From positions 7,709,832 through 7,773,831 of the forward strand of contig JABAKD010000001.1 in assembly GCA_012845835.1 (NCBI GenBank): a stretch of DNA of 64,000 bases, read 5' to 3'. The notes below the pieces were generated by a model, which saw only the letters and a list, made by a program, of their open reading frames with translations, did not search any database and was not told where the DNA came from. The DNA is from Undaria pinnatifida. Taxonomy: Eukaryota; Sar; Phaeophyceae; Laminariales; Alariaceae. The position numbers and the translations under genes are program-made. Shown here one piece after another: positions 10,699 through 22,087 of this stretch (its first letter is position 1; each line of letters opens with the position of its first letter).

Positions 10699-11937
10699 AG
10701 GGAGGCGATAAGTGATGCATCGGAGTAGGGAAAAGGGGGGGTAGAGGTTTCGGGGTCGACAAACGTACAGCACTGGAAACACTTTGGAGAACCTCGATAG
10801 ATTGAAGCCCTGCCCAGACGCGTCAGCGAGAGGAACAAGAGAATCGACCGCATCAACAGCATCAGTAACAATGCTGGTTCCAGGGACGGTTAGGGGGGGG
10901 GAAGTTGGTGGAGTAGGAGGCAGGGGCCGCGGGGATCGGTCAAGAGCGGCTGTTTAACGTTCACCTTGATGTTTTCAACCCCAAAATGTCAGAACTCTAC
11001 CAGACTACAGCAGAACGAGGAGAAGCAGTAGTAGACGCAGCAGGAACAGCGGCGGCGGGGACAGAAACGGCGGGGAATTGCATGTAGGGGGCGGCACGGG
11101 AATAGAGAGGAGTGGGTTGGTAATGAAAGAGATGGGAGGACAAGATGGGAGAATGAAGGAAGGGTTGCCCTCTCTGTACAATAGTGGTTTTATCAGCACG
11201 CCAAGATATTGAAACGCTGTTCAGCAACAGCGGAAGACATAGCAACATCAGATGTTTTGATGAAGGAAGCATCGCTCTACGGAGAAGGGGGGAGAGTGGA
11301 GGGAGGGGGGTGTGTGTGCTCAGTCTAGACATGGCCGTAGTCGTATGACCGTAGAGGGACGGGGAGAATCAATGGGATTTCCACCGCGCCGTTTATTTTT
11401 GAGACCAAACAAAACGTCCGAGTCCTTCGGAGAAGAGGCTGGAATTGGAGAAGCGATGGAGCAACCGCAATAGGAGATACGGCAACCTGTAGACAGTGGG
11501 TGGAAGACGTATCGGAGAGAGGCGGATAGCGAAAGAGGGAAGGGGTGCGGGTTTGCGGGCGGGGTTTTCCATTGTATAGTATGCTATTGGAAACCCGATA
11601 ACGATGAAACCTCCCCCAGCGCTAGTACTAGTGTCAGAGATTGCAGCAGTTCGGGGACAGCTCGGGAATAGAGGGGAGAAAGAAAGAAAGGAAGGGAAGG
11701 GGGTCAGAGGAAGCGGGCGAGTGAGGGAGACGAGTTGTCCACTACTTTTTAGGATGTTCTTGCGGACCCCCAAAACACCCCTGCCATACCCGACGGCAGA
11801 TTTAGCAGTGATTGCGATAGTTAGGGGGTGGGTGCTGGCAAACAGCGGAGAAAGGTGGGGAAGGGGAGGAAAAAGGGGGCTGGGGCTGAGATGAGTCGTC
11901 CAGTACTGGTTAGAATGTTGTGTTGAGACCCCGCACA
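10699..11937. other. Purine/pyrimidine-skewed low-complexity DNA
   Basis: GGGA-rich sequence with several chance frames on the minus strand. Blocks at ~11125-11230 and ~11690-11890 look similar in style (GGGGAGG..., GTCCA(C/G)TACT...). No gene supported. Confidence 0.5.
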
Positions 11938-12375
11938 GACCAAGGCTGCGGTAGGGGGGGGGGGGGGGGCGGGGGGGGCGGTACCCCTTTTTACAGCCGG
12001 GTTTGAGTCGCTCAAACGAGTGACATATATACGCCACGGGCATGGATAGTTTACGAAGGATATTTGGCGCAGCGTAGCCTTTCACTAGATATCGCGGATA
12101 TATATCGCAAAATAAAACAGAACGGAAGCTCAAAACCACAAACATATGGTGGGTTTATAGCACAAACTTGAAAAGAACGAACGCGCAAAACAGCAGACGA
12201 AAGCCAGCTAGCGTTGGGCTGCGAAAGTAACTGAGTTAAATCGACACACGACGCGTATGAATATACGTGGAATTGTGGTGAGCTAAAGATTTATTTTTCC
12301 CCATCCGCCGGAGGATAAAAAAGAAAAAGAAAAAAAAAGCAGACGAAAACGGGGGAGACTCGCGCGAGTGACCCC
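11938..12375. mobile_element. F3-type element with F5 segment
   Basis: CCAAGGCTGCGGTAGGGGGG, GTTTGAGTCGCTCAAACGAG, then CGCGCGAGTGACCCCCGAG. 12270-12318 holds the F5 word CCCCATCCGCCGGAGGA, also at 4093 and, inverted, 38513. Confidence 0.5.
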
Positions 12376-12791
12376 CGAGGCACTGCGCAAGAATGGCGTC
12401 AAGTATCCCCCCTGCCGAGGCCTTGAATGTCGACATCTCCCAGCCACACCCCATCAGCAGCAAAACAGAAGGGAGCTAGCGATAGCTTGGGGGGTGGGTG
12501 CAGGAAAAAGGGGAAGAGGAGGAAGGACGGAGGGGGGGTAGGGTCCAACGGGGGCGGAAAGTGGACAAGGGGGGCGAGGGTTGTGTCCGTTATTATGTGG
12601 TTCAACAGGGTTTTTGGTTTACACTCCGACAAACGTATAAGTCTGACACCCGAGAATAGAGGACGCGCTTCACGATGCACAGGAGACGAGTTCCCACTGG
12701 TGATCGCGTGTAGGATAAGAGCGAGTAGCACGTTTCAGTCGAACGATTTCTGGGCATCGGCGTTCCTCTGCTGCGGACAAACTACCGCAAG

Positions 12792-13520
12792 TTGATTGAC
12801 AAACCACTAAGTTGCGTGCTGCACCACCATCTTGGTGGCGTTCCTAGGCCGTACATCGGGTTAATTCCGTCATTGGTTTCCCCACAGAGTCAAGTGTTTG
12901 GTGGAGTATTGGGCGGGTACGAAAAAAAAAATAATTTGCCATCTTTTTTCGCATTCGTATCTGTTTTCGTTTTGATTTGTTTTCTTGGTCTTATTATAAA
13001 CCGTGGAGAGAGCAGTTTCACAGGCCTGCCCTACACGGGGTACGCCCCTGGTGTCTGGGTGGAGGAGGCTGGAAGCGGAGGCGGCAGAGTGTGCGAGCAC
13101 TTGGTTAAGTCGTGCCTGTATCGTCGAATAATTTGCGATACTACATTTGGAGGGTTTGACAAAGGGTTTATATTCTGGCATTGCGTTTTCCTATTGTATC
13201 ACCTTTGGATTTTTCTTTGGGGAGGGTTGCGGGCGTCGCTACGGACCATAGCAGTAACCTTCATCAAGCCGGCCTTACACGATGCCCATCCTCCGACAGT
13301 CGGGGATGGGTCGGGTGCCCGGTCGCCGGGGCGTGCATTCATTAGGTTTAGTGGGGTACCCATTTGGCGGAAAGAGTTCGTGACCCTTGTTTCGGATATT
13401 TTCACAAGCGTTTTGCTTGGGGTTTGCGTGTCTCTGAAGAACACAAATCAAAACAGGTTTGCACAAGTCTCGGGCAAATCAGCGATCCAACTTGTGAAAT
13501 ATTTGGATCGTTCGGGGTAG
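12792..13520 (+). CDS. Unrecognised 242-codon open frame with hydrophobic segments
   Basis: The frame is open from a non-ATG codon at 12792 to TAG at 13518. It has about three hydrophobic stretches (around residues 50-70, 125-145 and 205-220). One part (13060-13180) has a diverged copy at 13770-13860 in which short peptide similarity persists (GSGGGRVC versus GSERGGVC, CLYRRII versus CLYGGII). No family is recognised and no ATG start is in place. It may be an exon of a larger gene or simply a chance frame. Confidence 0.2.
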   Translation: MIDKPLSCVLHHHLGGVPRPYIGLIPSLVSPQSQVFGGVLGGYEKKNNLPSFFAFVSVFVLICFLGLIINRGESSFTGLPYTGYAPGVWVEEAGSGGGRVCEHLVKSCLYRRIICDTTFGGFDKGFIFWHCVFLLYHLWIFLWGGLRASLRTIAVTFIKPALHDAHPPTVGDGSGARSPGRAFIRFSGVPIWRKEFVTLVSDIFTSVLLGVCVSLKNTNQNRFAQVSGKSAIQLVKYLDRSG

Positions 13521-13870
13521 ATCTGTATGCCCTGGCTCATGTTTCCGGGCGGGAACCTTACGGCCTGCACAATCTAGCACATGTTTCCTGGGTTGGGTCT
13601 GTACTCTCTATATATATACCGTCCCTGCTTAACGAGGATCGTGGTCTGTTCGAGGTGTGCCATTTTGTTTTAGCTTTAGTTTTCGTGCGAGTTTTGGGGC
13701 CGGGGCAGAAACCGTCGACAGGCCGGCCCTAGCGTATGTAGAACTCTTGACAGATGGGGGGTGGGGAGCTTGGAAGCGAGAGAGGCGGTGTGTGCAAGAA
13801 ATCATCATGCCTATACGGTGGAATAATTGGTGACCCTAGTTTTGGAGTATTGTTTTGTATCACGCATCTC
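12950..13870. repeat. Diverged tandem duplication
   Basis: Blocks at ~12960-13185 and ~13665-13865 share GTTTTCGT..., CAGGCC(T/G)GCCCTA, CTGGAAGCG-, GTGTGC(G/A)AG- and GGAATAATT(T/G)G-type words in order. Confidence 0.5.
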
Positions 13871-14116
13871 CAAGGTCAAACCTCGTGGTCTTGTAAAGTC
13901 ACGGCGGGTAGTACTTTGTATTTCATAACCCTTCCCCTACTGGTGCCTTTTATCTATTACGTATGCATTTTTCCCACATCGTTTCGCTTGTCGGATGGTA
14001 CATATGTATGAGGACGGAAGCAGGTCGGAAGTGGTCTGGGCATTCGCAAGACAGACGCATGCTCGGGTAGTAGTGGTCGCCGGTGGGGGTGGTGTGTGTA
14101 AGGTGGAGTTGGAGTA

Positions 14117-14315
14117 AGGCTACGGTAGGGGGTAGCCCTCCCCTTTTTCGCTCACAAAGGTGATTAGTTTGGCGCAACGTAGCTAACCACCGCATTAAGT
14201 ATTCATATCGGAAAATAAACACAGCACAAACGCCTACGACCGCAAGGAACAGGCGCGCGGGGGGGGGGGGGGGGGGGGGGGTCACTCGCGCGAATGACGC
14301 CGAGCCACTGCAAAA
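14117..14315. mobile_element. F3-type element
   Basis: AAGGCTACGGTAGGGGG, AACGTAGCTAACCACCG, GACCGCAAGGAAC, a 23-base G run and TCACTCGCGCGAATGA. Confidence 0.55.
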
Positions 14316-15278
14316 AAACAACTTAACAAACAAAATAATAGCCACCTTACCGAAGCTTTGGGCCAGTCAGTGCTAGACAGTTGCTGCCGGGGTAGGTGAA
14401 ACGGGTAAAAGGGACAAAAGTGCCTCTGCAGGAGATAGCACCGCCACCGACGGCGGTACGCTTGCCATGGTTGGCGGCAGGGGTAGTGGTGCTCAAATGC
14501 TTGTTAATGAGGCCCATGCTTAAGAGGCTCTTATGCGTAGGGTTGATGCTTGCGCGGGCAAGTCTGACATAATATTCGGCGTTGGTTAGGTATAACCGTG
14601 ACCTATACGGAGATGCAGGGGAACCCATGGTCTCCCGAACGGGTATAATAGTTTGGTATGAGAACGCGACTCCCGAGGTCCCGTATACCATATATTTGTG
14701 ACAACATGGCAACGTCCCACGTGCCCGTTTTCTTTTCTTCTTCTTTTCTACTACGAGTACAATAATATATACTAATGTGTTTTTCTACGATTGATTCTCT
14801 GCTTTCTCCGCCCGATGGCGTCCCGTCGGGTGTCAAGAGCCATCTCCTTGCGAGCCTGACCTGTCGAATGTGCTAGCACGATCGTACCACAAGACGTCTG
14901 GTTAGTTGGGGCGTAAGATGCTCTGATAACATCTCAAACCGGTGATATTAAATAGATTACTTGGATGCCTGGCGACAAGCAAAACCAGAGGTGCCGCGAC
15001 GGTGGTATTCTTCCAACTGGGACTACCTAGATGCTATTAATAGTGTGTACTTCACAAGACACAGAGGCCATCCACCCATACAAAATCAAGTTACGACAGC
15101 GAGCCTGCGACATAGTACGGACATCACAAGTGCACCATCGAATAACCGCCATGACCATCCGAGCACAAGGAGAGGCACGAGCAGACAGGGAGGAAACAAA
15201 AGCCAAAGAGAGCAAAGCTCCACCGTCTGGTAGCAAGGTTCACTTGATGAAGAGGTCAGCGAGCGAGCAGCCCAGACG
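14316..15278. other. No supported feature
   Basis: Short frames on both strands without splice-site support or recognisable motifs. Confidence 0.5.
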
Positions 15279-15570
15279 CGTGCTACGATATTAGAGGTGC
15301 ACCACTTTCTTTTCTAATACTACCCCTCACTTTCGGAGGAGGTTAAGACATGTCCTTCGTAACCCACAAAATACTGATTCGGAGAAAAACGAAACTGTTA
15401 CACACCGAATGAAAACCTATCATGGCCTATTAATAGCTACACGACGAGAATCAGGCAAAAACGAAAGACCTACTAGGAATATTTCCGGCGATATGCGGTT
15501 AAGTAAAGAGCCCTGTCATTCAAAAAACATTTCAGACGAAAAAGTGCTACCTCTATCGTAGGACGCGTCT
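15279..15570. mobile_element. F2 inverted-repeat element, best copy
   Basis: AGACGCGTGCTACGAT...GAGGT at the left mirrors ACCTCTATCGTAGGACGCGTCT at the right. 292 bp, no coding. Confidence 0.75.
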
Positions 15571-15585
15571 CCGAAACATTGTTGG

Positions 15586-15933
15586 GGCACCAGCTAGAAC
15601 AGCAGGATGCGGAGCAGAAGGACCATCTCGAGCCGGGAAAGAAGAGGACAGAGTAGCTGTAGACCCAAAAACGCCACCGCAACAAGCAGCGCCAATACCG
15701 CTGCAGCAGTCGCTGGCAGCGCAGCTGCTCCCGCTGCTGCGGCTGGAGAAATTTGGCGAGGATGAGCAAGAAGAGGTGGTTGTAGCTGAGAGCATGGTTG
15801 AGCGATTGTTTGGGGGGAGTACAAAGTGCGAGGTGATCGGAGAACGAAACATGGAGGGGGTTTCAGTCGAGACAGAGCATAGAGAGGGGGCAAGCGACGG
15901 CGTCCATCAACAACGGCCGCGGCAGCTGTTGTA
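15586..15933 (+). other. Open frame without ATG, Gln/Leu/Glu-rich
   Basis: A frame of about 115 codons reads ...LAAQLLPLLRLEKFGEDE, then VVVAESMVERLFGG, and stops near 15933. It starts right after the F2 element ending at ~15570 and lacks an ATG. The minus strand is also open here because of CAG/CTG composition, so the coding call is weak. Confidence 0.2.
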
Positions 15934-17264
15934 GGCAGAGCAGCCGCGGTGGCAGCCGGCGGTAGAGCTGAAAGCTGCCGGAACTGACAGCAATTAAGCA
16001 GAGGTGGTTGCGATGGAGAATAGGCATGATCGGGTTTGCGAAGATCAGGAGATAAGGGTGGACAAGCAGGAAGATCTGCTGCTGCGGCAGCAGGCAGCAG
16101 CCACAGCTACCAGGGCCTGCCTCCTCAAACCCGTGGCCACTCCCGTTGTCAGCAGAGAACGAGGGCAGGCAAGGTGTAGGCGGAGAGGGTTGTCCGACGA
16201 TCGGTCGGCATTACCGGCTGGATGGTGGTTGTGGGCATGGCGATGAGCGCCACAACTAGCTGCAGAGTGGAAAGCATGATTTTCTGGTTGTTGGTTTTGG
16301 AGGTGGAACAACAGCGTGTTGGTGGGGGCATAAGAAGCGCAGTGGCGAGGGGGGTCGAGGCAAGCACAACAACGAAGGAAAGAGGGGATTGGCAGTGGTT
16401 GGCCCGTCAACATCGTCGAATGCTGGGGGTTGAGGCAGCTAATCGACGTCTCATCCGACCGAAGCGCACACGTGCATGTAAACAGAGGTCACCTACTACT
16501 CCAATATCTTAACGCACGCAATGTTTTCGAGTACTACAGCAGTAGTATCAGAACTTGCCACGAAAGTGCTTTGCTGTAAAGCTGTGGAATGATGCCGTAC
16601 TACAAATGTTACATTTGCTGTTTAGATTGTAGCTGGTATGTTCTTGGCTAGTCATTTGGTCTATACATACCTGGTTTGTCGTTTTGCTGAAGAGAACAAT
16701 TCAAAAATGCTCCACTACTACGAGTACTGCTGTCATGCGCCGAACTTTCCTGATATATATATATCTGGTGCGACTTACGGCCTTTCCATTGTCTCTGGTC
16801 ATCCTATACGGTGCTGGCTGCTTCCAGAATAGCGGCATGTCAACCTCACGGGGATCTAGTTTACTGCGGCACTGTCAATCCGGATCGACGCCACGAAAAC
16901 AAGAAACTGGTACGCTATTTCACTCATGTGCTACAAGGCGATATGACGCTGGAAATGTGTTTTGTGTTCTTCTCATGAACCTGAAGGTTCCACCCTCATG
17001 TTATGCCTGCAATAGTATACCTGGTACTATAGTATGAGATTGTAGTTTTTATTGACATACTTTGCTGGGCAAAAATTGATTAAAGGATTATTACCGGTAT
17101 GTTCAAGCCTCCCTCTCCTCGTTAACCCCTCCCCTTCTCGTGCGTGTGAGCGGCGTGTTATGTGCAGCATATAGTGGCCGTATTTAATCGAATAACAATT
17201 TGGGGAATAGAGTAGTTACCATTGTAGTGGACAAAAAATATGACCCCTCCCAATAAAAACTCGC
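15934..17264. other. No supported gene
   Basis: GCAG-rich sequence to ~16450. Then a 117-codon frame (16684-17037) with one hydrophobic stretch but no other support. Confidence 0.5.
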
Positions 17265-17272
17265 CCATTTAG

Positions 17273-18287
17273 TAGGGCTGGGTACTGAACCAGTACGTAC
17301 TGCCAGTAGTACTAGTACTGGCAGTATCCTGATACTGGTACCGACCTGCCAGTACACCAGTACATTCGCATATAGACGAAGATCCCAATATACGCCTCAA
17401 GAACCAGCGGAAACCCATAGCTTCAGGCTGCCTGCTGAGAGGACGCCGGGGCCGCGAGGAGGGGGTAGGGTAGTGGCTGTCTTTGCTGGGGAAGATTTGC
17501 AGTTCTGCTAGTTTCAGTTTTGTTTTCTCCTGCAGGGTGCTCGTGGCGAAAAGAACCGACATCCTGATGACTCTGTTTGTTGTGCTGGTATCTAGCGGCT
17601 GTGATTTATGCGCGGTGTAGGTTTTGGTTGGGTAGGTAGCTTTCGATAGCTGTGGCACCGTTGTTATCTCGTTGTGTACTCTGTTGCTCTGTTGCTGCCG
17701 TTGCACCGCTGTTCGTAGGCACATCAACTGATGGACTGATGATGGTGATCGACTTGGTTGCTTGCCGTCGTCTTTAGTACTCTTGTCAATCTATAGCTAT
17801 CAATCTACTTTTTTTCCAATATACGCTGGGTTGAGTATGTGTGACATGGAATGAGTGCTATCCATTCCAATTCATGCTTATGCATACGCTACGTCACCCA
17901 TGATCATGGAGTATATGGGCGTTGCAAAGTTAAAGATTTGTGCTACATTCTACGCATCCTCCATGTTGAAAATCGGTACATATTTGGGCGTTGAACTCGA
18001 ATTTTAGTGCCGTTTTCCCCACAAAAGTGCCTCTGTCATATGAGCCAAAATCACTCATTTTTTATGCTCTAGTGAAGCCAAATCGCGTAAAAATTCGCCT
18101 CCGGCGGGGCGCCTCCAGCGGGGCCCTCCGGGGGCGCCTCCGGCGAGGCCCCCTCACCAGCCGGGGGGGGCCGATGGTCGCGGCTGCGCCGCGACCGCGC
18201 GGCTTCGCCGCGCCACCAGTATACTGACCGGATCCAGTATACTGGCTGCTGACGCAGCCAGTATAACTTGTACTGGCGCTGGCCCTA
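17273..18287. mobile_element. hAT-like non-autonomous DNA transposon
   Basis: It starts TAGGGCTGGGTACTG and ends ...CAGCGCTGGCCCTA-type (TAGGGCCAGCGCCAG on the other strand). The flanks are CCATTTAG (17265-17272) and CCATTTAA (18288-18295), a 7/8 match to the 8-bp target duplication typical of hAT elements. Both ends are packed with CCAGTAC / CCAGTATA words in both orientations, as hAT subterminal transposase-binding repeats often are. At 1015 bp no transposase frame is recognisable. A GC-rich internal array (18095-18160) repeats GCGCCTCCGGCGGGG-like units. A 152-codon minus frame (17269-17727) is not credible. Confidence 0.75.
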
Positions 18288-18307
18288 CCATTTAATATAT
18301 TATAAGT

Positions 18308-18385
18308 ACCAATAACGCAGCTTGCAAAGATGAGTATAGACCTGAAATTCGTCGAACTCACGGCTGACGTCCTTGAAATATTTTT
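18308..18385 (+). repeat. F1b terminal segment (MSIDLKFVELTADV)
   Basis: ACGCAGCTTGCAAAGATGAG is shared with F1, then the sequence differs but encodes MSIDLKFVELTADV. It lies just right of the hAT element. Confidence 0.65.
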
Positions 18386-18429
18386 TATAAAATAGTTTTA
18401 CCGAACGAACCCAAACGTGTCTCTCTGCC

Positions 18430-19000
18430 CACATTACCCTTTGGGCCTGTGTCCTCTGAGACGTGCTGCAAATGACAGTGCCGGGCCCACCGTGCAGATG
18501 GGGGGACGGCGCGAAGTCCTGCTGCAGGTACCGTGGTGTTGTCTCTGGAGTGCGCGCACGTCCGATGTTGGATGTGTTTTAATGATCGGAGATGCGGACT
18601 GTTCGCCTTCATGAAATAAACCGAAAAAATACTAAATTGCTGCTGCACGTAGCTATTGTCGGGGGGTTGATCGACGAGACGCAACCGCAGCGACGCTGAC
18701 CCGCGGTCCTGGTCTCATGCGTCCTGCTGCTGCTACTGCTTCTGCTATTTCTTCTGGGAGTACGCGTACAGAGTGTTTTCTTCTCTGAAAACAGAACGTA
18801 AACATATATATATGAACGTACGGGGTTGATGTTCGTCCGTGTGGCCTATTCATTCCACATCTACCAAATGTATGACCAGGTCTAATATGCTGCTGCTGTT
18901 CTTTCGATTGCTGGTCTGCCTCGCTCGAGTGTTTTCCGTAGTCACCCAGCATCGCAGATCGGACTACAGCAGCAGGTATTGGGCTCGCGCTCATTGTTAC
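18430..19000. repeat. Segmental duplication, copy 1
   Basis: CCACCGTGC(A/G)GATGGGG..., GATCGGAGAT and, further on, GACGCTGACCCGC, GAAAACAGAACGTAAA, ATGTTCGTCCGTG and TCATTGTTACC recur in the same order at 20510-22345. Confidence 0.65.
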
Positions 19001-19895
19001 CCATTTGTTTAACTAGTATTTGAGTAATGATGCGCGCCAGCGCGAAGCGCGACATATGTTTTCATTGCTTTCCAAGGAAGGGGAAAAGCCTCTTCATATC
19101 GGACCGCAGACGAGGATAGGGTACGTTGCGTACCATTTAGGCATGGGAAAATTAGGCTTTTGTATGAACGGAAGAGTTTTGAGGCTTTAGCCCGTTGACC
19201 AAAAGATTAACGCGGGTTGTTCCTTCTACATTTACCGGTATGGCTATAAAGGGCACCTTGGATCAGTCTCGACCTGATCGCTGACACGCGAGCGAGGCAC
19301 ACAGGGAAGCAGTCTCTACGTGTGACAGGTTCAAGGTGCGATAAAAACTGGTTGGTTTTCTGGTTGACTTCTGCCTCCTGCGGTCGTTCGTGGATCGGCG
19401 TTTGCTTCGGTTGTCGACGCGAGCTTCTCTGTCTGCGTTCGGTGCTGCTGTGGTTAGATGTGAGTGCTGCTGTAAAGATCCGCTGTGACTGCTGCTGTGA
19501 GTGCTGTACGCCGCCTATTTGGCGACATAGGTTCTCTGTCTGCGTGGACGTGTGTGCGTGTCGTGTGTGTTTGCGTGCGTGCGTGTGTACGTGTGTGTGA
19601 GAGTCAACATTCTTTTTGGTGACGTTTGTCCACCGCACTCAGCGTACACGGCACTAATGCCACTCTCCCGTCGGACTCTGTGCACGCACACATACTAACG
19701 AACCCTTCTCAGTGTTGGTACTGCTGTAACTCGTTCAGAGCTGGCAGAGCAAAGGTGCGACAACGTGTGCTTGCAGAGGCACGGCTGGTTTATTTTGCTG
19801 GGATTCGTATAAGTATTATTGTTTCAAACCTTGAAAAATCATAACGGGCATTTGGCCATTTGAAAAATCAGTTTCGCTGGGCGGCTCAACAGCTG

Positions 19896-20379
19896 CTGTT
19901 GCGAGTTAAGGGATCTCCCGAGTTTGGGGACACATTATTTGCTTGCGGGATCCCATATTGGCTCCAGGGATCCCACTGCGGCTTGCGGCGTCCCTCTATG
20001 GGAGTTGCGGGACATCACCACGGCTTGCGGGACGCCATCGCGGCTTGCGGGATCCCACATGTATTGGGTGCGGGAACTGCATTTTATTGCCCCACACGTG
20101 TAGGGCAGAACTGCTGTAGGGTTCCCGAGCTGGTTGGGGTTTCCGCAAGGTGGTTGATGGTCCCGCAAGTTGTTGGTGGTCCCGCAAGTCCGTCAAGGAT
20201 CTCGCTATCCGGTCAAAGACCCCGCCAGCTGCAGTGGGCTCCCGCGTGCAAAAGGAAAGATCCCGCGCAACCAATGCAGGATCCCGCAAGCCGCAGAAGA
20301 AGGACCCCCCGCAAGCCGAGAAGGGATCACGCAATCGAAAAATGTCCGCTAACTCGGGAGATCCCCTAACTCGCAACAG
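19896..20379. mobile_element. 484-bp inverted-repeat element packed with TTGCGGGATCCC iterons
   Basis: Terminal inverted repeats of about 36 bp (CTGTTGCGAGTTAAGGGATC at the left, the same with few mismatches inverted at the right). About six GCTTGCGGGA(T/C)CC-like units face one way in the left half, and about eight GGGATCCCGCAAGC-like units face the other way in the right half. The element is therefore a mosaic palindrome. No coding. No clear target duplication (flanks CAGCTG and ATACCG). Confidence 0.75.
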
Positions 20380-20871
20380 ATACCGTGCTTGGGAAGACTC
20401 CATGGTAGCTTGATTTGGCCTGATCGAGGTGCCGTGCCCGACATTATTTTGCCGTTTGGGTCCGTATCCCTGCGACGTAAATTATGCAAATTATGTCTTT
20501 AGACTGTCCACCGTGCGGATGGGGCGACGGAGAAGCTCAGCTTGCTGGAGATATCGTAGCATAGTGGGACGTGATACGGAATATACACCTCCGGTGTTGG
20601 ACGTATTTCGGTGATCGGAGATAGATAGACTACACGCTGTCCGCATCCTAATATTAGGGCGGTTTCAAGCGAACCAAAACCAAAGGCAGGGCATCGTGAA
20701 AAAAAAAGTGACATTTTTTCAAGAGAGAGACGTGACATTTGGCAGGAATCCAGACTTTGAATCGTTACTTATTACGACTATTGCATTTTCCCGAAACAAT
20801 GTAGTCTTGTGTATATAGAACGTGATTTTTACTTGAATCGACATTTCATAATATGGGACCAGGAATCATTG

Positions 20872-21440
20872 TTTATTTCTGGGTCAGAAATATAATCGAG
20901 GCCAGAATCAGTGGATTTGGTGATTTCTGAGCCCAGAAATAACAGCTCTTCCAACCTCTCAGAACTGGGATTATTTGACTTTTGGATACTACCTCGTACC
21001 AAGTATCACATGTCACCGCTGCCCATACTGCACCTGGTATGATACCCACAAGAGTCACACACACCTACGACAGCATACATACCGCGCTTGTTATGTGCGA
21101 GACAGAGCGTCCTCACACAAGCGCGACAGCAGCACCACCACCACCATCGAAACCGCCACAGGCACACCACACCAGCAACACAGCAGCAGCACAGCAGCAG
21201 CACAGCAGCAGAGACAGCAGCAGAGGCGGTGGTGACCTAACGTCGCCGGCGACAGTGTACGCGCCAGATCTCAAAAACAAAGGCAAACGGCGAAACAAGA
21301 CCTACCAATTCAAAATAAAACCACTTTCTTTGCAAAAATTAGACGCCATAATGGACGCCCCTTATTTCTGATGCAGTTATTTCTGGAGCCTCATAGCTAC
21401 AGAAATAATCGCCGGAAATAATCGCGCAAAAAAATCGATT
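20872..21440. mobile_element. Possible element with TTATTTCTG/CAGAAATAA iterons
   Basis: Both ends carry repeated TTATTTCTG and its complement: four near 20873-20945 and five near 21358-21420. The interior holds an unrelated CAG/CAC-rich stretch. It lies within a block of about 1 kb (roughly 20640-21660) that is absent from the parallel copy of the surrounding duplication at 18.6 kb, so it looks like an insertion. Exact ends are uncertain. Confidence 0.4.
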
Positions 21441-21527
21441 ATATTAAGCCTAATTTTAAAGGTGTCAGGAATCGCGACATTTTGTCAGGATTCGTGTTTT
21501 CTTTAGAGCATCCGTTAGGAACGACCC

Positions 21528-21617
21528 TTAACGCCTTTAGAACTGGACACCCTTCTTTGGGGACACATTTAGTTTAAGTCAGTATAGGGGCAGATTTTGG
21601 GGCTCTAAAGGGGTTAA
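21528..21617. mobile_element. 90-bp mini inverted-repeat element (F8), copy 1
   Basis: It begins TTAACGCCTTTAGAACTGGA and ends GGGGCTCTAAAGGGGTTAA. The interior carries matching GGACAC / TTTGGGGACAC words. Same length and ends as the copy at 30871. Confidence 0.6.
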
Positions 21618-21865
21618 ACGGAAAAACGCCAACTAAGCACATACCCCCAGGTAGTCTACAGCTAGCTGAACATAAATAGTACCAGGTAGCTGTTTTCAGG
21701 GGGCTGATCAACGAGACACATGCACGGCGACGCTGACCCGCCCCTAGTTTCAGTCCTCCTGCTGCTGTTTCTACCGCTGTTAACTGCTTCCCTGATTTTG
21801 CCTCTGTTTCTGCTCGTTGTGCTGCTGCTGTTGTTGCTGCCGATAGGAATACAGAACACTAGACT

Positions 21866-22087
21866 ATATTATAAAAATGAAAATACACTCCAGGACTGCT
21901 GTGAGGTCGAATATTTTATTTGTCGAAACTCATCTTTGCAAGCTGTACGTGATACTGCGATCGCGCGTATTACGGGTTGTGTGCCTTCATTGAGGATATA
22001 GGTCGGCGACACCCCTTGCAACTATACAGTGTAGCTATCAGGGTCAACAGGGTGATGTTAGTCAGTCTGTGCGCGGAAACTAGAGCA
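21866..22087 (-). mobile_element. F1 element, truncated
   Basis: Starts TATATTATAAAAATGAAAAT and stops after the CAGTCTGTGCGCGGAAACTA block. It interrupts a duplicated segment that is uninterrupted at 18.7 kb, so it inserted after that duplication. Confidence 0.85.

Noticed and set aside
9984-10871. 295-codon minus frame, Leu/Ala-rich
   Set aside because: Antisense of CAG/CAA-type repeats; the composition alone keeps it open.
11393-12145. 250-codon minus frame
   Set aside because: Pro/Leu/Ser-rich reading of G-rich DNA, running into an F3 element; no motif.
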